A stretch of DNA of 64,000 bases, from contig NZ_CAAKON010000032.1 of NCBI RefSeq assembly GCF_901212655.1, positions 1 through 64,000 of the forward strand, written 5' to 3'. Below, in pieces: positions 35,460 through 45,349 of this stretch (position 1 is the first letter of the stretch; every line of letters starts with the position of its first letter). A program made the position numbers and the translations under genes. Source of the DNA: Olsenella uli. GTDB lineage: Bacteria > Actinomycetota > Coriobacteriia > Coriobacteriales > Atopobiaceae. Under the pieces are notes generated by a model that made no database searches, was not told the DNA's origin, and saw nothing but the letters and a program-made list of their open reading frames with translations.

Positions 35460-38048
35460 ATGGCACAGATGGTCCGGCACGCGGGCGGCAATTCCGCGCA
35501 ACCCACCCCCACGCACATCGAGATCCGCGGCGCGCGCGTACACAACCTCAAGAACGTGGACCTGGACATCCCGCTCGGCAAGCTCGTGGGCATCGCCGGC
35601 GTGTCGGGCTCGGGCAAGAGCTCGCTCGCCCTGGGCGTCCTCTATGCCGAGGGATCGCGCCGCTACCTCGAGGCACTCTCCACCTACACGCGCCGACGCC
35701 TCACGCAGGCGGGTCGCGCCCAGGTGGACGACGTTCGCTACGTGCCCGCCGCCCTCGCCCTGCACCAGCGCCCCGCCGTGCCAGGCGTGCGCTCCACCTT
35801 TGGCACGATGTCCGAGCTGCTCAACAGCCTGCGCCTGCTGTTCAGCCGCTGCGGGTCCCACGCCTGCCCGCACTGCGGCGCCCATGTGCCGCCCACCCTC
35901 GCCGTAGCCGCCGAGCAGCCCATCACCTGCACCTCCTGCGGAGAGACCTTCTATGGCCCCGGCGCCGAGGACCTCGCCTTCAACAGCGGCGGCGCCTGTC
36001 CCACCTGCGGAGGCACCGGCGTGCAGCGCGTGGTGGACGAGGCCTCGCTCGTGCCCGACGAGTCCATCTCGATCGACGACGGCGCCGTCAAGCCCTGGGG
36101 CAGTCTCATGTGGGACCTCATGAAACAGGTGTGCGCGGCCATGGGCGTTCGCACCAACGTCCCGTTCTGCGAGCTCACGCCCGAGGAGCGCGACATCGTC
36201 TTCCACGGCCCCGCCGTCAAGAGGCACATCCTCTACCGGGCCAAGTCCTCGGACGACTTCGCCGAGCTCGACTTCACCTACTACAACGCAGTCTACTCGG
36301 TGGAGAACGCCCTCGCCAAGGTCAAGGACGAGAAGGGCCTCAAGCGCGTGGCGCGCTTCCTCAAGGAGGGCCCCTGCCCAGACTGCGGAGGCACCCGCCT
36401 CTCAGCAGCCGCACGGGCACCGAGGGTCCGCGGCATCAACCTCGCCCAGGCGTGCGAGATGACCCTCGACGACCTCTCCGAGTGGGTGACCGGCGTGTCC
36501 GAGACCCTACCCGAGGACATGCGACCCATGGCCGTGCGCATCTGCGAGAGCTTTGCCGACACGGCACGACGCCTGCTCGAGCTGGGCCTCGGCTACCTCT
36601 CGCTCGACCGCGCGGGCGCCACCCTCTCCACCGGCGAGCGGCAGCGCGTGCAGCTCGCGCGCTCCGTGCGCAACCGCACCACCGGCGTGCTCTATGTGCT
36701 CGACGAGCCCAGCATCGGCCTGCATCCCGCCAACATCGACGGGCTGCTCGGCGTCATGCGCGACCTCCTCGCCGACGGCAACTCCGTGGTGATGGTGGAC
36801 CACGACACCCGCATCCTCGCCGAGGCCGACTGGCTCGTGGAGATGGGCCCGGTTGCCGGCGCGGGCGGCGGCCGCGTCATCGCCGAGGGCACGGTGGACG
36901 AGGTCTCGCATGACCCCAAGAGCCGCATCGCGCCTTTCCTCGCCAATGCGGGACGCGGGAGAGACGCCCTCGCCGGCACGGAAAGCAGCCGAGACCTCTC
37001 CACGCACCCGGCAGGCGCCGATTCAACGCCCGAGGTCGCGTGCGAATTCGACCCGTTTGACCTGGGGCGCATTCACCTTGAGACAAACGCCATCCACACC
37101 GTGAAGCCCCTGTCGGTCGACATCCCGCGCGGCAGGCTCGTCGTGGTGACCGGCGTCTCGGGCTCCGGAAAGACCACGCTCGTGCTCGAGAGCCTCATCC
37201 CGGCCCTCAACGCCGCGGCGGCAGGCACGCCGCCGCCCGCGCACGTGTGCGGCGTCGAAGCCGAGGGCATACGGCGCGCCGAGCTCATCGACTCCTCGCC
37301 CATCGGCATCAACGTGCGCAGCACGGTGGCAACCTACGCCGGCGTCCACGACGAGCTTCGTCGCGCCTTCGCGCGCACGGAGGATGCCAAGCAGGCCGGG
37401 TACAAGGCTGGCGACTTCTCCTACAACACCGGCAAGCTGCGCTGCCCCACCTGCGACGGCACGGGACAGATATCGCTCGACGTGCAGTTCCTCCCAGACG
37501 TAGACATCCCCTGCCCAAGCTGCAGGGGCTCGCGCTACGCGGCCTTCGCAAGCGCCATCAGGCGCACAAGCAAGGACGGCAGCGCCCTCTCGCTCCCGCA
37601 GCTCATGGCCATGAGCGTGGACGAGGCCATCGAGGCAACGCTGGGCCTCAAGCGCGTCCAGACCAGGCTCCAGACCCTGAGCAGCCTGGGGCTTGGCTAC
37701 CTCACGCTGGGTGAGGCCACGCCTGCGCTCTCCGGCGGCGAGGCGCAGCGCCTCAAGCTCGCGAGCGAGATGGGACGCGCCCAGGACGATACGGTCTTCG
37801 TGTTCGACGAGCCCACCATCGGCCTGCATCCGCTCGACGTGCAGACGCTGCCCGGCGTGTTCGACGGGCTCGTCTCACGCGGAGCCACCATCGTGGTCAT
37901 CGAGCACGACCTGGACGTCATCCACGCGGCAGACTACGTGATTGACCTCGGGCCCGGCGGCGGGGAGCACGGCGGGCGCATTGTGGCAACGGGCACGCCC
38001 AAGCAGATTGCCGAGAATCCCGAGAGCGTCACCGGGCGCTACCTGTAG
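35460..38048 (+). CDS. UvrA-like excision-type ABC protein (class II)
   Basis: An 862-residue tandem ABC ATPase of the UvrA family. The first ATPase has GVSGSGKSSLALG and a zinc-finger pair around CPHCGAH and CTSCGETF...CPTCGGTG. The second has GVSGSGKTTLVLE, a zinc finger with CPTCDGTGQISLDVQ, and LSGGEAQRLKLASE. It is shorter than the roughly 940-residue housekeeping UvrA, as in class II UvrA proteins that lack the UvrB-binding region and are linked to drug resistance or DNA-adduct tolerance. The ATG at 35460 follows GAAGGGAG. The first signature is STGERQRVQLARS. Confidence 0.88.
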   Translation: MAQMVRHAGGNSAQPTPTHIEIRGARVHNLKNVDLDIPLGKLVGIAGVSGSGKSSLALGVLYAEGSRRYLEALSTYTRRRLTQAGRAQVDDVRYVPAALALHQRPAVPGVRSTFGTMSELLNSLRLLFSRCGSHACPHCGAHVPPTLAVAAEQPITCTSCGETFYGPGAEDLAFNSGGACPTCGGTGVQRVVDEASLVPDESISIDDGAVKPWGSLMWDLMKQVCAAMGVRTNVPFCELTPEERDIVFHGPAVKRHILYRAKSSDDFAELDFTYYNAVYSVENALAKVKDEKGLKRVARFLKEGPCPDCGGTRLSAAARAPRVRGINLAQACEMTLDDLSEWVTGVSETLPEDMRPMAVRICESFADTARRLLELGLGYLSLDRAGATLSTGERQRVQLARSVRNRTTGVLYVLDEPSIGLHPANIDGLLGVMRDLLADGNSVVMVDHDTRILAEADWLVEMGPVAGAGGGRVIAEGTVDEVSHDPKSRIAPFLANAGRGRDALAGTESSRDLSTHPAGADSTPEVACEFDPFDLGRIHLETNAIHTVKPLSVDIPRGRLVVVTGVSGSGKTTLVLESLIPALNAAAAGTPPPAHVCGVEAEGIRRAELIDSSPIGINVRSTVATYAGVHDELRRAFARTEDAKQAGYKAGDFSYNTGKLRCPTCDGTGQISLDVQFLPDVDIPCPSCRGSRYAAFASAIRRTSKDGSALSLPQLMAMSVDEAIEATLGLKRVQTRLQTLSSLGLGYLTLGEATPALSGGEAQRLKLASEMGRAQDDTVFVFDEPTIGLHPLDVQTLPGVFDGLVSRGATIVVIEHDLDVIHAADYVIDLGPGGGEHGGRIVATGTPKQIAENPESVTGRYL

Positions 38049-38229
38049 GAGGGCTGCGGCTAGGCGCTCGTCCTGGACCGGCCGATGGAGCTCTCGTCCG
38101 CAATCACGTGCACACCCGGCCGTCCCGCTTACGCGCGCCTGACACGGCTGGGCGCGCAGCGTCATACACTGGGCGAGAACGTTTTCACCACCGCGGGCGC
38201 CATCGGGCGCCCGCCCACCCGAGGCGCAC

Positions 38230-39021
38230 ATGATCTCCTATGCCCTGCTCATCGCCGTCTGCTTTCTCGCCTGCGTCCTGGGCCCCACCTGCGGCATCGG
38301 CGGCGGCGTCATCATCAAGCCCGCCATCGACGCGCTGGGGCTCATGGGCGTGAACGCCGCGAGCTTCCTGTCTGGCATCACCGTGCTCGCCATGGCCGCC
38401 TTTACCGTCGCGCGCCGGGTTCGCGCCAATACGCTGCAGGTAGACATGCATACCATGCTGCCCATCTGCCTCGGCTCCGCCTGTGGCGGCGCGCTTGGCA
38501 AGGCCCTGTTCACGGCCGTCTCCCACCAGCTTGACAACCCGGCCCTCGTGGGTGGCGCCCAGGCGGGTCTGCTCCTCGCGCTCACGGCGCTCTCGATCTT
38601 CTACACCCTCGAGAAGGACCGGCTTCCGCACCCCCGGCTCGGAGGCATGCCCGCCCGCGCTGCGCTCGGCGTCCTCTCGGGCGCCGTCTGGTCGTTCCTC
38701 GGCATCGGCGGAGGGCCGTTCAACCTCGTACTCCTCGTCTTCTTCCTCGATATGGACACGCTTGCCGCCTCGCAGGCCTCGCTACTCATCATCGCCTTCT
38801 CCCAGACGGCGGGGCTTGTCTCCATGCTGGCGGCGGGCACCATCCCCGGCTTTTCGCCCGCCGACCTCGCTGGCATGATTGCGGCCGCCATCGCCGGGTC
38901 GCTCGGCGGCATGACCCTCTCGGGCGTCATCGAGGACGCCGCGCGAAACCGGCTCTACCTCTTCGCCCTCGCGCTCATCGCCCTCATCTGCGCCCACAAC
39001 CTCGTGAGCTTCCTCGGCTAG
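38230..39021 (+). CDS. TauE/SafE-family sulfite/anion exporter
   Basis: A 263-residue membrane protein with about eight helices. The family block GPTCGIGGGVIIKPAIDALG appears near the start and is repeated in degenerate form as FLGIGGGPFNLVLLVF. TauE/SafE proteins export sulfite, sulfoacetate or other organic anions. A link to the sulfate assimilation genes about 16 kb away is possible but not supported by position. Confidence 0.85.
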   Translation: MISYALLIAVCFLACVLGPTCGIGGGVIIKPAIDALGLMGVNAASFLSGITVLAMAAFTVARRVRANTLQVDMHTMLPICLGSACGGALGKALFTAVSHQLDNPALVGGAQAGLLLALTALSIFYTLEKDRLPHPRLGGMPARAALGVLSGAVWSFLGIGGGPFNLVLLVFFLDMDTLAASQASLLIIAFSQTAGLVSMLAAGTIPGFSPADLAGMIAAAIAGSLGGMTLSGVIEDAARNRLYLFALALIALICAHNLVSFLG

Positions 39022-39094
39022 CGCCTCGCGATGCCACGGCGCGGGCGCGATATGATTGGTCAGATGCAACCTCACCACGACAAACGGGACGCAC

Positions 39095-41755
39095 ATGGCA
39101 GAGACGGCAGACAACGCAGCAACCACAGACCCCACCGTGCCCGGCTCGCTCGGCGAGCTCGTGCCAGACCTCTGGTTCGACCCCGAGGAATGGCCCGACT
39201 ACGAGCCCGAGCCGCCCCTCGACCCAGACGTCGCCCTCGAGCGCTACCTGGACTGGTGCGCGGGCCGCGGCATGGAGCTTTGGCCCCACCAGGAAGAGGC
39301 CCTGCTCGACCTTGCCGCGGGCGACCACGTAATCCTTGGCACGCCCACGGGCTCCGGCAAGTCCATGGTGGCCCTGGGCCTTGCCTACCTCACCATCTGT
39401 CAGCACAAGCGCGCCTACTACACCGCACCCATCAAGGCCCTCGTGTCCGAAAAGTTCTTTGACCTTGTGGAGGTGCTGGGGCGCGACAACGTGGGCATGA
39501 TCACCGGCGACACGCGCATCAACACGCAGGCGCCCGTCATCTGCTGCACGGAGGAAATCCTCGCCAACCAGGCCCTGCGCGAGGGCGCCGCCAGCGACGT
39601 GGCCGCCGTGGCCATGGACGAGTTCCACTTCTTTGGCGAGGCCGACCGTGGCTGGGCCTGGCAGGTGCCCCTGCTGGCCCTCCCCCACACGCAGTTCCTC
39701 CTCATGAGCGCCACGCTGGGCGACACGGGCGCCATCTCCGCCGCCCTCGAACGGCAGACCGGACGCGCGGTGGACGAGGTCAAGGACGCCGAGCGTCCCG
39801 TGCCCCTCACCTACCAATACGTGGACACCGCCCTCGAGGGCACGGTCGAGCTGGCCCTGCGCGACGGCGATGCCCCCATCTACATCGTGCACTTTGCGCA
39901 GGATGCCGCCCTCAACACGGCACAGAGCCTCGCGAGCTACGGCGTGGCCACCAAGGAGCAGCGCGACGCTGTGAAGGAGGCCTGCAAGGGCACCCGCTTC
40001 ACCACGGCCTTCGGCAAGACCCTCCAGCGCCTGCTTGGCTGCGGTGTGGGCGTGCACCACGCGGGCATGCTGCCGCGCTACCGCCTGCTGGTGGAGAAGC
40101 TTGCCCAGCAGGGCCTGTTGCCCGTCATCTGCGGCACCGACACCCTGGGCGTGGGCATCAACGTGCCCATCCACACCGTGCTGCTCACGGCGCTCACCAA
40201 GTACGACGGCCACCGCCAGCGCCGCCTGCGCTCGCGCGAGTTTCACCAGATTGCGGGCCGCGCGGGGCGTGCCGGCTTCGACACCGAGGGGCGCGTCATC
40301 GCCGAGGCTCCCGAGCATGACATCGAGTATGCAAAGGCCCTGCTCAAGGCCGGCGGCGACGTCAAGAAGCAGCGCAAGGTCAAGAAGAAGCGCCCGCCCG
40401 AGGGCTTCGTGGGTTGGAACAAGGACACCTTCGAGAAGCTCACGGTGGCCCCGCCCGAGACGCTCGTGCCGCGCCTGCGCATCACCAACTCGATGATTCT
40501 CGCCGAGACCGAGCAGGGAGGCGACGCCCGCGGCCGCGTCATGCGCCTTATCGCGGACTCCCTCCAGACAGACGCCGAGAAGGTGGCCCTCGTGGCGCGT
40601 GCCGACGAGATCTTCGCCACCCTCATCGACGCCGGCGTCATCGTGCGCGAGGACTTCCCCGATGCCGTCGACGCCATCTCGCCCGAGCTTGCCGAGACAC
40701 TGCCCACCGCTGCGACCTCGCCCTTCGCCTCGCCCGCCACGTACAGCCTCACCGTCGACCTTCCCGATGACTTCGCGCTGGACCAGCCGCTCTCGCCCTT
40801 CCTGCTCGCGGCGCTGGAGCTGCTGGACCCGGAGAGCGACACCTACGACATGGACCTCATCTCCATGGTGGAGGCCACGCTCGAGGATCCCTACCAGGTG
40901 CTCCGCGCCCAGGAGCGCGAGGCGCGCGGACGCGCCCTCGCGGAGATGAAGGCCGAGGGCATCGACTACGACGAGCGCATGGACAAGTTGCAGGAGATCA
41001 CGTATCCCAGGCCGCTCGAGGACGAGCTCGACGCCGCGTTTGGCACGTACTGCGAGAAGGTCCCCTGGGCGCGCGACTACTGCCTCCGCCCCAAGTCCGT
41101 CCTGCGCGACATGCTCGAGACTGCCGCGGACTTCAAGACCTATATCCAGCACTACAAGCTCGCCCGCTCCGAGGGGACGCTGCTGCGTTACCTCTCCGAC
41201 GCCTGGCGCGTGCTGGACCGCACCATCCCCACCGACAAGCGCTCCGAGAGCCTCGATGACATCGTGGCCTGGCTCGGCTTCATCGTCCGCACCACGGACT
41301 CCAGCCTCGTGGACGCCTGGGAGGCGGCCGGCGAGGTGCCCGAGGACCTGCCGCCCACCGCGAAGGAGGCCGTCGTCAAGGACCGCCACGGCCTTACGGT
41401 GCTCGTGCGCAACGCCCTGTGGCGCCGTGTGCGGCTGTTCCGCGCGGAGGAGATACCCACGCTCGGAGACCTGGACCAGCCCTGGGGCATGGGCGAGCGC
41501 AAGTGGCGCGAGGTGTTGGAGGAGTTCCACGCCGCCCACGACGAGCTGCTGCTCGACGCCGACGCCCACAGCTCGAAGTACTTCCTCGTAGACGAGAGCG
41601 AGGAGCAGTCCGACCACATCTGGCACGTCACGCAAATCTTCCACGACGCAGACAGCGACAACGACTTCCAGATCCAGGCCGACCTTGATCTCGATGCCAC
41701 CCAGGAGCAGGGCGAGCCCATCTTCAAGAACTACCGTGCCGGCTCCCTCCTGTAA
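39095..41755 (+). CDS. Ski2-like DEAD/DEAH helicase with DUF3516
   Basis: An 886-residue superfamily 2 helicase. It shows Walker A GTPTGSGKS, the Walker B box MDEFHFFGEADRGW, motif III LLMSATLGDT and motif VI QIAGRAGRAGFD. The C-terminal 400 residues match DUF3516, which accompanies this actinobacterial-type helicase. The acidic N-terminus before residue 60 is variable. ATG 39095 (MAETADNAA) is preferred to 39056. It probably unwinds structured RNA or RNA/DNA. It is followed by a repeat-derived element at 41772. Confidence 0.88.
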   Translation: MAETADNAATTDPTVPGSLGELVPDLWFDPEEWPDYEPEPPLDPDVALERYLDWCAGRGMELWPHQEEALLDLAAGDHVILGTPTGSGKSMVALGLAYLTICQHKRAYYTAPIKALVSEKFFDLVEVLGRDNVGMITGDTRINTQAPVICCTEEILANQALREGAASDVAAVAMDEFHFFGEADRGWAWQVPLLALPHTQFLLMSATLGDTGAISAALERQTGRAVDEVKDAERPVPLTYQYVDTALEGTVELALRDGDAPIYIVHFAQDAALNTAQSLASYGVATKEQRDAVKEACKGTRFTTAFGKTLQRLLGCGVGVHHAGMLPRYRLLVEKLAQQGLLPVICGTDTLGVGINVPIHTVLLTALTKYDGHRQRRLRSREFHQIAGRAGRAGFDTEGRVIAEAPEHDIEYAKALLKAGGDVKKQRKVKKKRPPEGFVGWNKDTFEKLTVAPPETLVPRLRITNSMILAETEQGGDARGRVMRLIADSLQTDAEKVALVARADEIFATLIDAGVIVREDFPDAVDAISPELAETLPTAATSPFASPATYSLTVDLPDDFALDQPLSPFLLAALELLDPESDTYDMDLISMVEATLEDPYQVLRAQEREARGRALAEMKAEGIDYDERMDKLQEITYPRPLEDELDAAFGTYCEKVPWARDYCLRPKSVLRDMLETAADFKTYIQHYKLARSEGTLLRYLSDAWRVLDRTIPTDKRSESLDDIVAWLGFIVRTTDSSLVDAWEAAGEVPEDLPPTAKEAVVKDRHGLTVLVRNALWRRVRLFRAEEIPTLGDLDQPWGMGERKWREVLEEFHAAHDELLLDADAHSSKYFLVDESEEQSDHIWHVTQIFHDADSDNDFQIQADLDLDATQEQGEPIFKNYRAGSLL

Positions 41756-41771
41756 TTGGAGACATGTAATT

Positions 41772-41887
41772 GGGGACAGATTCTTTTGCAAGGTATCTGC
41801 ACTTGGGGGACAGCGCGTCTGCTCGGGAGTGAGGGCAAGGCGGCAATCCCCCCCATTTTCAGGTTTCTTGTAAAAGGGTCTATCCCC
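41772..41887. repeat. 116-bp element bounded by inverted GGGGACAGA...TTTTGCAAG ends
   Basis: The left end (41772-41792) and the complement of the right end (41867-41887) match at 18 of 21 positions. Another internal copy of the TTGGGGGACAG motif lies at 41803. The size and ends suggest a small non-coding mobile or REP-type element. Confidence 0.65.
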
Positions 41888-42039
41888 CAACGCAAGCGGA
41901 GATTCCGCGAGTACGCGTTGGACATCGTCGCCGCAGCTTCGCACCCTCGGGTAGACTCATGAGCCTGACATGTATGACACGCGCGCAAGGCAGGCCACCC
42001 ATCCCAACCGCCGCCCACGCGCCGAGAAACGGAGCCGAG

Positions 42040-42633
42040 ATGGCCAAGAAGCTCAACTACAACCTCGCACAGTTCACCTGGTCTGCCGGAACGGCCGCCC
42101 AGCTGCCCAAGCCCGGACGCCCCGAGATCGCCTTCGTCGGCCGCTCCAACGTGGGCAAGTCCTCCATCATGAACAAGCTCTTTAACCGCAAGAACCTCGT
42201 GAAGGTCTCCGCCAAGCCGGGCAAGACCATCAACATCAACTTCTTCGACGTCCAGGGTGTGGACTTCGTCGACCTACCCGGCTACGGCTACGCTCGCGTC
42301 TCCGGCGCCGAGCAGGAGCGCTGGGTCAAGCTCATGGCCGACTACTTCGAGATGGAGCGCAACCTCCGCCTCGTGGTGGCGCTCGTGGACATCCGCCACG
42401 ACATGCAGCCACTCGACGAGAACATGGTGGACTACCTGCTCAAGCTCGAGCACCCGTTCTGCATCGCCTTCACCAAGGCCGACAAGCTCGCAAAGAGCAA
42501 GCAGGCCGCGCAGGCAAAGGCACTCGCGCGCCAGTTCACCCTGCCGAGCAACGTGCCCTACGTCATCACCTCAGCCGCCAACGGCTCCGGCATGGACGAG
42601 CTCAAGGGCATCATCGAGGCGAGCCTGAAGTAA
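42040..42633 (+). CDS. engB: Ribosome biogenesis GTPase EngB (YihA/YsxC)
   Basis: A 197-residue GTPase needed for large-subunit assembly. It shows G1 GRSNVGKSS, switch/G2 region AKPGKTININFF, G3 DLPGYGYA and G4 FTKADKL, with length normal for the family. ATG 42040 follows GGAGCCG; the in-frame start at 41959 lacks homologous character. It is not obviously in an operon and ends before a terminator at 42705. Confidence 0.95.
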   Translation: MAKKLNYNLAQFTWSAGTAAQLPKPGRPEIAFVGRSNVGKSSIMNKLFNRKNLVKVSAKPGKTININFFDVQGVDFVDLPGYGYARVSGAEQERWVKLMADYFEMERNLRLVVALVDIRHDMQPLDENMVDYLLKLEHPFCIAFTKADKLAKSKQAAQAKALARQFTLPSNVPYVITSAANGSGMDELKGIIEASLK

Positions 42634-42704
42634 CGAGAGCAGCCTCGGACCATACGCGCCGCGCCCCTCGCACCGCCGCGCCACCACTACCGCCAAGCAA
42701 AACG

Positions 42705-42742
42705 CATCGAGGCGGCCCCGCACCCGCGAGGTCGCCTCGATT
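42705..42742 (+). terminator. Terminator after engB
   Basis: ATCGAGGCG (42706-42714) pairs with CGCCTCGAT (42733-42741), extended by a GCC/GGT mismatch region. It lies between convergent engB and the CDF transporter gene. Confidence 0.65.
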
Positions 42743-42794
42743 CATACCTGCCCCATCGCGCTCCCGTAAACCCGCAGGCCATCACTGGCGCGCC

Positions 42795-43781
42795 CTACCG
42801 CCTGCCTTCGTCAATCCCATCGGGCACGCCGGCCCCCTCGAACACGCCGCCCTCGCCACTCTTGGTAACCACCGGATCCCAATGCAGCGTCAGCATGATG
42901 CCATCGTGCTCGAGCGAATGCCTCTCGATGGCATCGAGCACCGCGTGCGCCTCGAGGGGATTCTCCTCGGCGGCCATCACCACGTGGGCACTGGCGAACT
43001 TACGGCCCGGACCATAGTCATGCACCATGAGCCCATGCATGTCCAGCACCCCCGGACGGCTCAGGATCTCGTTGCGAATGTGGGCCACGAGCTCGGGAGA
43101 GGGCGCCTCGCCCAGGAGGGTATCCACCGTCTCGTGCACGAGCCCAAGGCCGCTCACCAGCACGAAGATGCCCAGCGCAAGGCCCACCCAGCCGTCAATC
43201 TGTATGCCCGTGAGCTGCGAGACCAGCGTGCAGGCCAGCACGGCAAGGGTCGAGAGGGCATCGTTACGCGAATCGGTCGCCGTCGCGGCAAGGGTCTCGG
43301 ATTCAATGCGGTGCCCGAGCGTCTTGTTGAACCCCATCATCCACGCCTTCACGGCCACGGACAACAGCATCACCACAACGAGCGCCCAGCTGAACTCCAC
43401 CGGCTCCGGCACCGCGATTCGCTCGACGCCCGAGCGCGCAAGTTCGATGCCCACAGCTGTGACCAGCACTGATATGACAAGCCCCGCAAGGTACTCGAAG
43501 CGTCCGTGCCCATACGGATGGCCCTCGTCTGCCGGTCGGCTTGCCAGCTTGAAGCCAATCAGGCTCACCACGTTACTCGACGCGTCGCTCAAGTTGTTGA
43601 CGGCGTCCGCCACGATAGAGACAGATCCCGCCGAAAGGCCGATGGCACCCTTCGCGGCGCAAAGCAGCAGGTTGCAGACAATCCCCACCACGCCGGCGAG
43701 TATGCCGTATCCCACGCGCACCTGCGGGTCATCCACCTTGCCATAGTTCTTGACGAACATCCGCGAAAGCCAGTCGGTCAT
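42795..43781 (-). CDS. Cation diffusion facilitator, possibly Mn-type
   Basis: A 328-residue CDF antiporter with six membrane helices and a C-terminal cytoplasmic dimerisation domain (HDYGPGRKFASAHVVM). The metal sites in helices 2 and 5 are DAVNNLSD and DSRND. Both have Asp-rich D-x3-D character rather than the His-containing H-x3-D of zinc/iron types, which suggests manganese. That substrate call is inference. The family cytoplasmic block ASRPADEGHPYGHGRFEYLA is present. Single gene, convergent with engB. Confidence 0.88.
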   Translation of the reverse strand: MTDWLSRMFVKNYGKVDDPQVRVGYGILAGVVGIVCNLLLCAAKGAIGLSAGSVSIVADAVNNLSDASSNVVSLIGFKLASRPADEGHPYGHGRFEYLAGLVISVLVTAVGIELARSGVERIAVPEPVEFSWALVVVMLLSVAVKAWMMGFNKTLGHRIESETLAATATDSRNDALSTLAVLACTLVSQLTGIQIDGWVGLALGIFVLVSGLGLVHETVDTLLGEAPSPELVAHIRNEILSRPGVLDMHGLMVHDYGPGRKFASAHVVMAAEENPLEAHAVLDAIERHSLEHDGIMLTLHWDPVVTKSGEGGVFEGAGVPDGIDEGRR

Positions 43782-43920
43782 GCCATCGCCCCTCTCATGT
43801 GCTCATGCCTCTCGCGCGCCCGCCACCCTTGGGCTAGTTCCCCCAGGGTCTGGCGCCCTTAGGGCCGCCCCCTCACGCACTCGCCCCCCGGCGCGCCCAT
43901 TCCTCTCCAAATCAGACACT

Positions 43921-44085
43921 CTACCGCTCGCCGAGGTCATGCCTCACGCCGGCACGGACCTCGCTAACGTTCCCGAGGTCATGAAGTATGCCGCGAGCGT
44001 CCGCATGACTCCGGTGAAGGAGAAGGCCGACAAGGGCGAGACCGGCGTTGCCGCGGGCAAGGGTTTCTACGAGTACAAGAAGTAA
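43921..44085 (+). pseudogene. C-terminal fragment of a 3-hydroxyacyl-CoA dehydrogenase
   Basis: About 50 codons end in KADKGETGVAAGKGFYEYKK and a stop. GxxxGKGFYxY is the hallmark end of NAD-dependent 3-hydroxyacyl/3-hydroxybutyryl-CoA dehydrogenases. The preceding sequence (AGTDLANVPEVMKYAASV) also fits the C-terminal helical domain. Nothing upstream encodes the Rossmann domain, so the gene has lost most of its body. A strong terminator follows at 44126, probably retained from the original gene. Confidence 0.5.
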
Positions 44086-44125
44086 GACGAGAGGCCCGCT
44101 CAAGGCGCCACGAGGCCCGCCACGC

Positions 44126-44165
44126 AAAGGCCCCGCAAGCTCATCGCGAGCTTGCGGGGCCTTTT
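44126..44165. terminator. Bidirectional terminator
   Basis: Perfect 16-bp stem AAAGGCCCCGCAAGCT with complement, 7-base loop, T-run on both strands. It separates the dehydrogenase fragment from the RGG-protein gene ending at 44213. Confidence 0.85.
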
Positions 44166-44212
44166 GCCAGGCAGAGACTATCGGTGCTGTCGGTCAGACA
44201 GCGCGGCCCGAG

Positions 44213-45349
44213 CTAGTCGCGGTAACCGCCACGGTTGCCGGAGAAGCCACCGCGGTTGCCGCCGAAGCCGCCACGACGGTCATCGCGACGGTCGCCGCCG
44301 CGGTTGCCGGAGAAGCCGCCGCGGTTCCCGCCGAACCCGCCACGATCGCCACCGCGGTCATAGCCGCCACGGTTGCCGCCGCGGTCATAGCCGCCACGGT
44401 TGCCGCCGAAGCCGCCACGACGGTCATCGCGACGGTCGCCGCCGCGGAAGCCCCCGCGGTCGCCGCCACGGCCGCCGAAGCCCCCGCGGTTGTCGCGATC
44501 GCCATAGCCGCCACGACGGTCATCGCGACGGTCGCCGCCGCGGAAGCCCCCGCGGTCGCCGCCACGGCTGTCGCGACCACCAAAGCCACCATGGCCGCCA
44601 CGGTCGCCACCGCGGCCGCCGAAGCCGCCGCGACCGCCACGGTCACCACCGCGGTCGCCACCGCGGCCGCCAAAGCCGCCGCGACCGCCACGGTCGCCGC
44701 CGCGGCCAAAGCCGCCACGGCCGCCACGATCCTCGCGCGGCTCGTCGAGACCCATGGCCACGAGCGGGTCAATCACCTTATCGAGCAGGGAAAGAAGCTG
44801 CTCGGTCTCCTCCTCGGAGAGGCCCGGAACCAGGTCGTCGCCCTTGCGGCCCTCGGCCTCGGCGCGCTCGACGGCGTCCTCGCCGGCGAACACGACAACC
44901 TTGCGCATGTCGGGCTCCTCCGGCTCAACGCGGGCCACGATGTCCTTGGCCTCGGCGTCGGCCATCAGGGAGTCGAGCTCGCGCAGGCGCATGCCCAGCA
45001 GGTCAGACATCTCCTTCTGGTCCATCTTGGGCTTGAGCTCGAGGAGCTTCAGGGCACGAACCAGGCTGGCCGTCTTCTCCTTCTTCTCCTCGGCGGCACG
45101 CTCGAGGGAAACGCGGCGACGGAACAGCAGGTTCTCGGCACGCTTCACCTTGGCGAAGAGCTTCTCGTTCTCGTCCTGCTCCTCGGCCTCCTCGGCGCTA
45201 TCGTCAGAATCCTCGGCGTCCTCGGTCTCGTCGGCCTCAGCCTCGACCTCGACGTCCTCCTCGACGACCTCGTCCTCAACGCCCTGGTCGGTCGTCTCGT
45301 CCAGCATCTCGTCGCTCTCGTTCAGGTTCTCGTTCTCGAAATCAGACAT
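44213..45349 (-). CDS. Winged-helix protein with acidic N-terminus and long RGG tail
   Basis: A 378-residue protein in three parts. Residues 1-62 are almost purely acidic. Residues about 63-200 hold a helix and a MarR-like winged helix ([20 protein letters not shown], then [15 protein letters not shown]). Residues about 207-378 are a disordered tail of Arg-Gly-Gly and Gly-Gly-Asp/Asn-Arg repeats with DRRDDRRGG blocks. The tail is strongly basic and resembles RNA-binding, phase-separating RGG domains. ATG 45349 follows AAGGAGAC. It is probably a nucleic-acid-binding condensate or RNA-associated regulator; no experimental homologue is known to me. Confidence 0.8.
   Translation of the reverse strand: MSDFENENLNESDEMLDETTDQGVEDEVVEEDVEVEAEADETEDAEDSDDSAEEAEEQDENEKLFAKVKRAENLLFRRRVSLERAAEEKKEKTASLVRALKLLELKPKMDQKEMSDLLGMRLRELDSLMADAEAKDIVARVEPEEPDMRKVVVFAGEDAVERAEAEGRKGDDLVPGLSEEETEQLLSLLDKVIDPLVAMGLDEPREDRGGRGGFGRGGDRGGRGGFGGRGGDRGGDRGGRGGFGGRGGDRGGHGGFGGRDSRGGDRGGFRGGDRRDDRRGGYGDRDNRGGFGGRGGDRGGFRGGDRRDDRRGGFGGNRGGYDRGGNRGGYDRGGDRGGFGGNRGGFSGNRGGDRRDDRRGGFGGNRGGFSGNRGGYRD

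Noticed and set aside
38984..41944. 986-codon frame opposite the helicase gene
   Set aside because: No motifs and the helicase on the plus strand accounts for the sequence.
44213..44735. Repetitive GGCGGCC/ACGGTC DNA suspected of being a CRISPR or tandem repeat array
   Set aside because: The periodicity comes from codons for the Arg-Gly-Gly protein tail; units vary and there are no spacers.
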